A stretch of DNA of 30,707 bases. Origin: Priapulus caudatus (lineage: Eukaryota; Priapulida; Priapulimorpha; Priapulimorphida; Priapulidae). This document shows positions 7,902 through 19,900 of the stretch, piece by piece. Position numbers and translations under genes: made by a program. The notes under the pieces are model-generated. The model saw only the letters and a list, made by a program, of their open reading frames with translations. It was not told the origin of the DNA and searched no databases. The stretch lies in assembly GCF_000485595.1 (NCBI RefSeq), contig NW_014577732.1:61074-91780 (forward strand), read 5' to 3'. The number at the start of each line of letters is the position of its first letter. Within the stretch, counting starts at the first letter, position 1.

Positions 7902-10900
7902 GTAGGTTGCTAAGTAAAAGGGCATTTTACAAATAATTACAATGTTAAATTGACTACGTCACGAATTTTCCACGGTAAAATTTGTAAAAAAAAATTCCCA
8001 TTTTTTTACATTAAAAGTAAGAACTAACGTTACTAAATATATCCTCAAGCTCTCACCTGATAAAAATGTTTTTACGTTGGTTAAATTTGCAAAAATCTAG
8101 ACGATTTGGTAATTTCTGTTGTCTAAGCACTATCCCAGTACTGTTCAGATACTGGCGTCTCTCTGTTTTTCACCGGAAATTAGGGCATATAAAGAAGGTA
8201 TATAAGCATGAAAAGTAAACAGAAACACTAATTGTATTTTCATACGTTTTATCTTGTACAAATAACACACAAATATACTACTTGATGGTGCTAGAAATTT
8301 GTGACGTAATTGTGATGTCCAGCCCTATTGTTTACGTTTGGTATTGGTGCTGACTCTATGTGTGCAATGTGACGCATGCGCGAGCGGACATCCGGGATAA
8401 GAAAATAAAGGAGCAGCGGGAATGATTAGACAGAAACGAGGTGTTACAATCTTCGGAGTTCAATTATGGTTTGATAGCATCGATCAACAAACAATAAGAA
8501 CGTTACATTGGCGACGAGGATGGGATCAAACGATCAATAAGGAAGCATGTGAGTGAAAATGGCAGCAATTCAGCTACAACCGCCTCCGTACGAGCCGTTT
8601 GATTTCCGATCCGAGGGCAAAAATGTTGATGGACGAAATGGCTGCGAAGATTGGAATGTAATGTTTTCACGGCTGTGGCATAGTTAACGGCGGTGCAAAA
8701 GAAGGGATTACTGCTCATGTACGGTGGTTCTAACCTCAACACATCGTAGACTGCTTCGATCAGCAGTTATTGGAGCCTATCCTGGAAATTCCAGGATCGG
8801 AGAGTCAAACAGCTGTGCCAGGTCAGGACGTTTACGGGCGAGTAACTGCCGCCATCACTGCTTATTTTAACCCGCGAGCCAAATTGAATTTCAAAGATAC
8901 CTCTTCAAGAAAACTGTCCAGAATACACCCAACATAGAAGATTTTTACTGTATCCTCAAACAACTGGCAGAAACCTGTCAGCTCGCGGAGCCTAATGCAG
9001 AGGTTAATTTACAGATCATCATGGGTTGTCGGCTAGACAAGGTGCGTGACAAAGGACTGAGTGATCCGGACGTAACATTAGACCAGCTATTGCAATACGC
9101 CCGCAACCTTGAAGTCACACATGCACACTCCAAGATAATCAAGAGTCAAGGGGTTAATCTTCTAAGCCGGAACAAACCAACGTTTGCATCAAAGTCAAAA
9201 CAGCATGTCCATAAACAGCCTGCCGGGAATTTCACCACTCGCCATCCAAAACCAGCTCCAAACAGCACCACTAAGAAGTGCCGGAACTGTGGAGGTCAGT
9301 GGCCACACCAAGGTGAATTCAAGAAATGTCCGGCATGGGGTCAAGCCTGTAGAAGTTGTGGTAAGCAAAACATTTTGCTGCTGTATGTTTGTCAACGTCA
9401 AGAGTCCACCAAATAGAGGAGGTAGAAGACACCGAGTGCACCTACAAGGTAAACATAGAAGGTCAAGCCGCCTCACCATATTTGACATCAACATTGCAAC
9501 AACCACATCACCATGATGGCTGACTCAGGACGAAGCGTCAACCTGCTCTCTGAAGAATACTACTGCTCCATGCAAAGTCCGCCGCCGCTACAACGTTCTC
9601 TCAGCAAGGATATACGCGTATGGAGAGAAGACACCACTGCAAATGCTTGGAGAGTTCACATCGTGCCTGACATACAAGAACAGGTCATGTGATGCAACAC
9701 TCACCGTAGTACGCAACAGAAGCGCCTCACTTCCCAGTTGGCAGACATCATGTCAACTCAAGCTTATCACACTGGTGAACGCCATTGGGAGATGCAACGC
9801 AGAACAACTGGTGAGTGAATATAGCGATCTGTTCACTGGTCTGGGTAAGCTGAAGGACTATAATGTGCACCTACACATTGATGAAACCGTCCAACCTGTA
9901 GCACAGACACATCGGCGCATTCCATTTCACGTGCATAAAGACCTTGAAGCTCAACTTCAAGCAGATGAAGACCTCGGAGTACTTCACGACCTACCGGCTT
10001 GACACCGTGGGTCTCTCCAGTGGTCTGTGTGCCGAAGAAAAACGGACAGCTTCGGTGTGCATCGACATGCGATGTGCAAACACAGCATTAAAAAGAGGGA
10101 ACGCCCGTCAACGTCTACAATCAACGAACTTGTGAACGACCTCAACGGTGCGACAGTGTTTTCTAAGCTTGACCTAAATCAAGGTTATAACCAGCTAGAA
10201 CTCGACGAGGCATCACGGTACATTACAACGTCTGCCACACACGTCGGCCTGAGGCAATTCACCAGGTTGAATTTCGGCATCTGTAGCGCTGCCGACGTTT
10301 TTCAAGAAGCCATCAGACAAGCCCTAGCCGTTCTCAATGGTGTCATCAACCTGAGCGATGACATACTCGTTTTCAGAACTGACCAAACGGCACACGATGA
10401 GAATCTCCGAGCAGCATTCCAACGTCTGAGGGAAAAAGGGCTCACTCTCTCCAAGAAGAAGTGCGAGTTCAACAAAACATCACTTGAATTCTTCGGTCAC
10501 ATCTTCTCGAAAGCAGGTCTTGCCCGCTGATCCATCGAAAATCCAAGCAATTCTGGAGATGGAACCGCCAAAGTCTGCGTCCGAGATCTGTAGTCTCCTC
10601 GGAATGTCAAACTACTGTGGGTCTAGATTCGTCCACGACTACGCAACAATCATGCACGACCTCCGAGAACTGACCAAGAAAGACATCCTTGGCAATGGTT
10701 GGCAAAACATCAAGCAGCATTCAACGCGCTGAAGACCGCACTGACACAAGCGCCAGTACTGCGGTACTTCCATCCCTCATTGGCAACTGAACTGCACGTC
10801 GATGCCAGTCCTGTAGGTCTCTGCGCTATTCTGATGCAGGTAGAGAAAGACGGCACGCGTGACACTGTACAGTATGCCAGCAGAGCGCTCACACCAGTTG

Positions 10901-13900
10901 AACAGCGTTACAGCCAAACACAGCGCGAAGCTCTGGCTGTAGTATGGGCCTGTGAACACCTTCACATCTACGTGATGGGAAGTCCAGTAACTATATACAC
11001 CGACCACAAACCACTGGTGCCGCTGTACAATAATCCGCGGTCAAAGCCTCCAGAACGTATCGAACGTTGGACACTCAGACTCTAGCCGTACGAGATCGAG
11101 CTGAAGTATCGAAGCGGAAAGGACAATCCAGCAGATTACCTGTCAAGACACACACATACCGTCACTGAGTGCTCTAGGAGAGACGAGAGGGTTATGGAGA
11201 GTACATCATCCACTATGCTGCTACCTCTGCACCCAAAGCAATGACCCTGACTGAACTCCACAACTGCACCGAACGCGATGCGACCTGCAAGCTGTCATTC
11301 ACGCATCCGTTTTGGCAAATGGGAGATCGCGAGACAACGACCCGGTGTTAACACGGCATCATTTGATTGAATTCACAAAGTTCGAGGGGAACTGTCCGTG
11401 ACCGAATCTGGCAACTTGATTCTACGTGGCACACGAATTGTTGTACCACATGAACTGCAACAACGCGCTGTCGAGCTGGCACACGTTGGTCATCAAGGCA
11501 TGGTCAAGACGAAGGCACTCATACGTGAGAAAGTGTGGTTCAGTGGTATAGACCATCGAGTAGAGGAAATGGTTCGTAGTTGCGATGGCATGCCAGGTAG
11601 CGACGCCAACCCAAACCCCTAAAATGTTGGCACTCCTGAACGTCCATGGTCAGAGATCAGCACTGATTTTGGACAGGTACCTGGCATGGGTACGCACTTT
11701 ATGGTAATCTCCGACGACTTCTCACGCTACGTCGTCGTGGAACCAGTGTCCTCTCTCACAGCAAATGCTGTCATCCCTGTCCTTGACAAGATCATTGGAG
11801 AATTCGGTGTACCCGATGTGGTAAGTCGGATAACAGACCCCCCTTCAACAGCAGCGCATTCTCTGACTACGCACGGCACAAAGGCTTCAAGCATCGTAAG
11901 ATTACTCCTTTGTGGCCGCTCGCAAACGCCGAAGCAGAACGCTTTATGAAGACGGTAAAGAAGTCCATTAAAGCTGCCATAGCGGAAGGGAAAAGCTGGA
12001 ACCAGGAGCTGCACAGCTTTCTGCTTAACTATCGAGCAACCCCTCACAGCAGCATTGGCATACCTCCAGCTACGCTGATGTTCGTGAGGTCCATCAAAAC
12101 AACCCTTCCTCTGATTGCGTTTGAGCAACCGCAGCACGACGTCCGCCAGAAGGACAGCGACTCCAAAGCAAGGATGAAGGTGTACGCGGATCGCAAGGCA
12201 TACGTAGAGAATATTCGTATAAAAATTGGTGAACCTGTGCTCATAAAGAGAGAGGGAATGAGAGATCTGACCCCGTTTTATCCGAAACCCCTCATCATTA
12301 CGAAGAGAAATGGATCGATGGTGACGGCAGAATGTCATGGAAAGACAGTCACCAGAAACTCGTCCCGTTTCAAACGCTCCCCCACACGTCAGAGAGACGT
12401 CCCGACGTCGTCTGATGAGGAGGAGGAAGAGCTGGGTCTGCACCAATACCCGCGGACCAGACTATCTGCCGCCAGACACTGTGGTCCAGCACGCTCCAGG
12501 TTGTCAGGGCTACTCGAGGTGCAAGGTAGACCGCAGCGAGAGCGTCGGCTTCCGGAGAGATTTAAGGACTTCGTCATGGCATAGACATTCCGTTCAAGTT
12601 GGGGAGGAATGTGATGTCCAGCCCTATTGTTTACGTTTGGTATCGGTGCTGACTCTATGTGTGCAATGTGACGCATGCGCGAGCAGCACATCCGGGATAA
12701 GAAAATAAAGGAGGCAGCGGAATGATTAGACAGAAACGAGGTGTTACAATCTTCGGAGTTCAATTATGGTTTGATAGCATCGATCAACAAACAATAAGAA
12801 CATTACACTTTAATATCTGCACTTTAACAAAGCACTTTAATATCTGCAGGAATGTAGTCGTAGGCAGAATTCATGAATACATGTATTTCATGTACAGCAT
12901 GTATTTCATGTACAGCATGTATTTCATGTACAGCATGTAATTCATGTACAGCATATATTTCATGTACAGCATGTATTTACAGCATGTATTTCGTCTCATG
13001 ACTCTGACATTAGTATTTATAATAATAATTCAATGACAACATCTATTGTTTATTTAGTGTGGAATGGGAGAATCTGTTCAGTGCACCGGGCTACTATGCT
13101 GAACTCCGTAATTGCGCAATCAGAGGCGATCTCAGAAGCTGCCACTTCCGAAGCATCTGTTGGAAGGTAAGATGAGAAAGTTACACGACTTTCTGTGCAT
13201 TTACAAATGCATGTGAGTACTATAGTCATGCTTATTCTGTGTGAACCCTCTGTATGCAATTAGTGTAGCAGACACTATCTATTTATTAATCTTCAGGCAT
13301 TCCAGTGTGAATCAATCTAGCTACTGCATGTAGTTACACAGTCATGTTCCCCTTGTGTGGGTCCGATGATCAGAAACCCCTGGTGTTTAATTGTTGTTTA
13401 ATTTGTCTTTTCTTTCAGCTATATCTCAGTGTTCTGCCCGAGGACACATGCGAATGGCAGGCGGAAACAAGCAAGCTAAGAAGCAAATATACATCTCTCA
13501 AGAAAAAGGTAAAATAATTTGCAATTTTAAATCAGAAGTACGGCCAGTGTTCAAATGAATACCAGGGTTTCCCCATGGGTTTAAAACTTGTCGGGTACGG
13601 CATGCCTTCAAAGCTGAAGCCAGTTTGGGACATCCCATCAATCTTCCGACATACCTTTTAACTGCCTAATCCACATGCATTAATTTCTAACCGTGTTTAC
13701 CTTTGACGATCCCAACATAGTCATGCGCTGTGTTTTCAGAGCTTGATGTATACGTCGCCAAACTGATCTAGTTTACCTGTGTATCGGTGCCGTTTATGAC
13801 ATACATAATTGACCTAAGTTAGCAATTTGGGGTGAATTGTCTGATTACCCAACATGTCTTTTGGAACTCCTTGGGGGGGGGGGTGACCCTGCATACATTC

Positions 13901-16900
13901 AAGAGTGCTGATATATATGCTGTGGAAGCACGACATGTTAAGTAGAGAAATTAGAAAATGTTAAGTATGTTGCATTAAAGCAACCATCACTGTTTATAGC
14001 TACACCCCAAAAAATCAGGTGACACACGAGAGACATTACACTATATAATATAAACCCATATGCCAACCTGTCTTGTGAGGCCTTTGCCGTATTGCCTAAT
14101 ATTGATAACTATGCTTAGTGGGTGATTATGACTGCTCACTTCAGTTCATCACAAACCCCAGACAAGAGGAAAGCGCCAATCTCTTGGTCAACCACCCCTT
14201 ATCGCAGTCCGAGAACAGTCCCTGGAACCAACACTTCATCGACGAAGAACTCAAGGTCACCATTAAGCAGGATGTGCGGAGAACGTAAGGGCAAACATGT
14301 TGTGGTGTTCGCAAAAGGATTAAACAGATTCAGATACGTATCAGTATCTTTATATTATAACGTCCAACATGGAAACAGGATGGTCCTTTCTCGATAGGTG
14401 GCATCACAAATACATTATCTTCAGCACAAGCTGATCTGATTCATATGCCGATATTGCGATATAGCAAAGACATTACACATATCTGCCTGAGAAAGTAACG
14501 ATGTAGGAATGTTGGCCTGCATGCGTGCATGCGAGCGAGCGCAAGCTCATGCAAGCACATAATCAATTAATGTGAAGTCATAAAATGCTGTCGTGAGACT
14601 GCCATCTATTGAAGGCATGTATTCTCACATCTCTGCAGATTCCCAGAGATCAGATTCTTTCAGACACCCTCCATACAGCAGATGATGGTCGACATATTAT
14701 TCTGCTATGCAAGAGAGTACCCGAATCTTGACTACAAGCAGGTATGCTGCAAACCCAATGGCTGATCAACATGTATTATTGGTCACTTACATCAATTTGA
14801 TTTGCCAAGTTCACGAGTGCATTGACTAGTAGTTCTCAATCTGAAAATATTGCACTGGTGACATGTATGGCGTTCAGCATGATTCAATAGTATTGGCAGA
14901 AAGTAAATTTTGCACTGGGCATGCTTGTAAAATTCACCCAATATAATATCTAGACCCATGACATGTTGCGTGAATGTGAAAGTATGATGTTGTGAACGTA
15001 TGATGTGTGAAGAATGACGTTTACGTCTCGTGTAAAATGCTGTAGTGCATGTAAGTGAACTGTGAGCAAGACATGTTACACTAATAGATCGTTTTGCTCT
15101 TTCCTTTCCGCAGGGTATGCATGAGGTGTTGGCCCCTCTCATCTTCGTCATTCACTGTGATCAACAAGCATACCTACATGCGCGAGACAACGAAGTGCTT
15201 AGGTGAGTTGGTGTTTTTCTCAAGGTTCTTGTCTGATAATGATTTTTGCATGTATTTTTTTTTTACAATTTACAGCTATTATAATAGTCGATCTTTAGCC
15301 AATGAGCCATACTTGCAGATACGTATTTATAAGTGGTAGCTATTGCATGACATATATTACTGGCAGAAATCTCAAGGTATTCGTATCCTTTAACTCTGGA
15401 ATGGTTGAACCGCATAACACGTGCACCTGTATAGTTGCTTCAAGGTTGAATGTACCAAACTATATTTTGTGTATGTTGTATGACGTTTTTATGTATTGAT
15501 GTATATAGAGTAAGAATGCGTAGGGGCACTAACGTAACTGAGTGTCTAATTTGGCTATTTTTGATTACAGGGATCCCATTCATTTTTTGCTCGATCCAGA
15601 TTACATAGAACATGATGGTTTGTGAGTACATGATTGGTTTAACACTGGTAGCCTTCTTATTTTCTCTATTTAACATCTTGTGGTTCAATTAAGTCATCAT
15701 TAGCTTAGTGCATTTTTAAAATTTTTATCAAAAAGAAGTCCAATGTTGCATCACCTATGCCATGTGAACAGGTTTGCTAGTGGTGTACCAGAAATCCGTG
15801 TGAGTTTGTTCACCATGTGTATATTCAGTGTAAGCGATTATGCTTACTGCTATGTTCATTTGATATTCTATTATCTATTCTTTAATCTATATAATTCCAA
15901 AAATATAATTCTATAATCGCTCGTTGTTACTTGTGTTTCACATCGTCCATCACTCACCATGCGCAGCTCCATGTTCTGTGAAGTGATGGAGACGGTTGAC
16001 CCCTGGTATCAGACGAAGGACATTTTCCCAGTCAGAGTGAGTGCGCTTCTCAATTGACACATCACAATATGTCAAATAGTGTACATCGGTAATAATAATA
16101 TAGCATAGTGTAATGCTAATCGGTACATGGCAAATAGATTAATGGATTGCGGCACGTGTCAAGCAAGGTCACTTGGTTGTACCGGCAGTGAGTACTGAGA
16201 GCATGCAGTAGCTGGCACCCTTGAATGCTCGGGTGCAATTCCTGTGAGACAAGGTGAGACGTGGGCATTACAGGAAGGGCCTGTTTCTTGGCTTGTGATA
16301 AGGCCAAGGAGTGATCACTTCATGACAGTAGGGTGTCATATAAACGCAATGGGGAAGGAATTTAAACTGTAGTATGCTAGTTTTCTACCGTTAAGGCCCT
16401 GGACCGATGACTGGTTAACATAATGTATGTGTGACGTGGACCCCACAAGGACAGCATGCTAACTGTAATGGGTACCCATTAAAGACTTGGACCCAATAAC
16501 TGCATAAACGAGATACGATTGCCACAATGATCCATCGCAACAATGGCGACTGTCTGATGATGCTCTCTTGTTTCTCTCGCCCCTGCGTGCAGACGCAGGA
16601 GACGTCGATGCTGACGCTGTTCGCGCGCATTCAGGACACGAACCCATCGAACGTGCTCGTCAACAAGCTCAACCGCGTTCAGGACAAGCTGCTGAAGAAG
16701 CATGACTACGACCTCTACCAGCACCTCGAGAAGATGGAGATCCCACCGCAGATATACGGCATGTAGGTCACGCAGAGAGGCTGATATGTCATCTACATCA
16801 TCGTTGTCGTCGCCATCGTCATCATTGTTGTCGTCGCCATAGTCATCATCGTTGTCATCGCCATCGTCATCATCGTTGTCATCGCCATCGTCATCATTGT

Positions 16901-19900
16901 TGTCGTCGCCATCGTCATCATCATTATCGTCTTCATCATCACAGTCGTTGTCATCATCGCTGTCGTCGTCGTCGTCGTCGTCGTCATTGTCGTCGTCATC
17001 ATCATCGTCATCGTCGACATCATTGCCGTCATTATCATTATCTTCGTCATGTCGTCATTACTATAATCAGAAATGTATATATCCGAATTTAGTAAGAGGA
17101 CAGTGGTGTCCGTGAGCAATTTGCATGCGAACGAGTTTCGTTGCCATCTTCCGCGATGCACCAATCGGCCGCCGCCGCGTTGTCGCGTTGTTTCTTGCAG
17201 ACGGTGGGTGCGGCTGCTGTTTGGGCGGGAATTCCCGATGCAGGACCTGCTGGTGTTGTGGGACGCCATCTTCGCTGACAGCATGAGCTTCGACCTCGTA
17301 GATCACATGTTCGTCGCCATGATGATATTCATACGCGAGAAGCGTAAGTATCATTGTCATCCGTGCATGAGTCGCGGGTGTATGGGCGTGTAACACTTGT
17401 CACTGCCACCTGTGAAACTTGGCACTGCTGCCTATGGCATTTGGCACTGATACCTGTTACATTTGCCAGGTATCTGTGACACATGGTACTGTCACCTGTG
17501 ATACAGGGCACTGTCACCTGTGATACGGGGCACTGTCATCTGTGGCATTTAACACTGTCACACGTGGCGTTTAACACATGTGTCATTGCATGAATGACTT
17601 TCAATATTTTGTGTGAATTTGCATTGTCGTTTGCTCGTAATCTGGTCTAAAATACGTAATGCATAGAATATTATTATCATTTTATTGAGAATTAATTATT
17701 AAATGCAGTTCAACCATTATACCCAGAGTTTATCTCAAAATCTAAATCGATTCTAGCCGTCTGTCATTAGTGTTATTGTAGCAACTATTTTCGTTGTGAG
17801 GTTTTCACTGTCAGTATGTTTGCACGCATTATTTACTGTGCCTTGTAGTGCTACGGAGTGACTACGCTGGCTGTCTAACAGTTCTGATGAAGTATCCACC
17901 GGTGAACGATATCTTCTATCTCATAAAGCGAGCATTATATCTACGCAAGCCTACGGTATAGAAGCACTTCATTGTTCGCTCATTCAAGGGGGAAATCCCG
18001 GGTGTTGAACAGAGTCGCATACGACATAAATTAGATTTCCTTGATTCTATAGGAGCACCCCGTGTGATTACGATATCGAAGTATCATTATTATTGGGGCC
18101 GAAACCAAGTTAATATCTATCTAACTCGTGTGTAATCAGTGGCCATAGCACTCCAACTTGATTTAATACAATTTAATTTAAATTTATTTAAATTTATTCA
18201 ACATACCCGCTATTAAGAACCGATGAACTATGGTTTTAAAGGTAGTGTATGGGATCATGCCTCTGGCAAGACGCCTAACGGAAATGAAATACAATATATC
18301 CAACATGCTCGCTGTCAAAGCCTATAATAGAAGCACCATCTATCCAGCATACTTGTTATTAAGGCGCATAACAAAAATACAATCTGACAAAAAGATGTTC
18401 GATCGATCAAACATTCTTCTGGCTCGCATCGGAACATTCAAGTGCCTGCGTTACTGACTGCGCGTCAGCGAGGAGGCAATACGGCGCTAACGTTACCCTC
18501 TCGTCTTCGTTTCAGGTCTATCCCAACCCGAAGCACTATCCGGGCCAGCTCCCCGGCATGGCGCAGCCCATGTACGTGACACCATCTGCTGGGGCGCGGA
18601 CGAAGGCGGCGGCGGCGAGCAACATCACAGGCCGCGCGGCGTCGATTCGGGACAAGATGGCGGCGCGGCCGAGCTCGCTGTCACTGAGGAGCAAGGCGTC
18701 GACGACCAAGGATACGAGTAGCAAGGAGACGAGTCGTGAGTGATGCGCGGGGTCGGATCGCCTAGTGTCTTGTCGTGCGGGGTTGGGTCGTGGACAGTGA
18801 GGGTGTGTGGTGTCAGCTTGCTTAGGGATTGGATTGCATGTGGTACTGTGACCTCTCCATCGCGTCAGTGACCTCTCCATCGCGTCAGTGACCTCTCCCT
18901 CTCGCGTAGGTGACCTCTCCTTCACGTCAGTGACCTCTCCATCGCGTCGGTGACCTCTCCCTCGCGTCGGTGACCTCTTCCTTGTGGCGGTGACCTCTCC
19001 CTCTGTGGTGGTGACCATCGTTCCTCATGGTGGTCGACCTCTCCCTTATGGTGGTGACCTCTGCCCTCATGGTGGTGACCTCTGCTCGCGTCGGTGGACC
19101 GTTCCCTCGTGGCGGTGACGCTCTTCCTCGTGGCGGTGACGCTCTCACGCTCGGGCCGGTGACCTCTCCCTCGCGCGTGACCTTCTCCCTCGTGGCGGTG
19201 ACCTTCTCCCTCGTGGCGGTGACCTCTCTCTGCGGTACCTCGTCGCGCGTGACCTCTCCCTCGGCGCGGTGACGCCTCCAACCTCGTCTCGTTTGGCGGT
19301 GACCTCTCTCCCTCGTGGGCGTGACCTCTCCGCTCGTGGCGGTGACCTCTCTGGCGGTACTCTCTTGGCAAGGTGAGCTCCTCCTCCTCGTGGCGGTGAC
19401 CTCTCCTGTGGCGGTGCACTCTTCCTCGTGGGTCGCGTTTGTGGTACCTCTTCCCGTCGGTGACTCCTGGGCTGGACTCTCCTCTGTACTGTCCTAGGCG
19501 GTGACTCTCCTTGTGGCGGTGACCTCTTCCTTTGGTGGTGACCATTCTTCCTCGCGCCGGTGACCCTCGGCGGTACGTCCCCTCATGGTCGCGGTGAACT
19601 CTCCCTCTGGTGTGACCTCTGGGCGTGACCTCTCCCTTTATGGTGTGACCTCTTCCCTCATGGTGTGAACCTCTCCTTATGGTGGTGACTCTCCCTCATG
19701 GTGGTAGACCTCCTCCTCGGTACGTGATGCCTCTCCTTTGTGGCGGTGCACATCTTCGTTGTGGCGGTGGACCCTCCCTGTCGTGGCGGTGACTCTCCTT
19801 TGTGGCGGTGACCTCGTCCTCGTGGCCGGTGACCTCTCCTTGTGGGGTTGACACTCTTCCTTGTGTGGGTGACTCTCCTGACCTTCCCCTCATGGTGGTG

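Larger units (their letters stand above)
8311..12807 (+). mobile_element. Ty3/gypsy LTR retrotransposon, copy 2 (LTR to LTR, 4.5 kb, decayed)
   Basis: Two ~197-bp LTRs (8311-8507 and 12610-12807), each TGT...ACA, flank a primer-binding site, gag, protease, RT, RNase H, integrase and a polypurine tract in the Ty3/gypsy order. The LTRs differ at roughly half a dozen positions, some of them indels, so the insertion is not very recent. All ORFs are broken: a stop 42 codons into gag, frameshifts in the CCHC, protease, RT and integrase regions, and a TAG in RNase H shared with copy 1. It lies in the sense orientation in TBC1D5 intron 1. The flanking pentamers (GTAAT upstream, CTTTA downstream) do not match, so no target-site duplication is visible. 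Confidence 0.96.

Noticed and set aside
12880-12993. CRISPR-like direct repeat (18-bp units)
   Set aside because: Units are contiguous without spacers, in a eukaryotic intron: an ordinary minisatellite.
16160-16300. Possible tRNA-derived SINE: GGTGCAATTCC resembles a B box
   Set aside because: No convincing A box at the right distance, no poly(A) or repeated tail, and no second copy in the window.
16793-17284. Met/Thr-rich 163-codon minus-strand frame and Ser-rich plus-strand frame
   Set aside because: By-products of the TCA/TCG triplet repeat.
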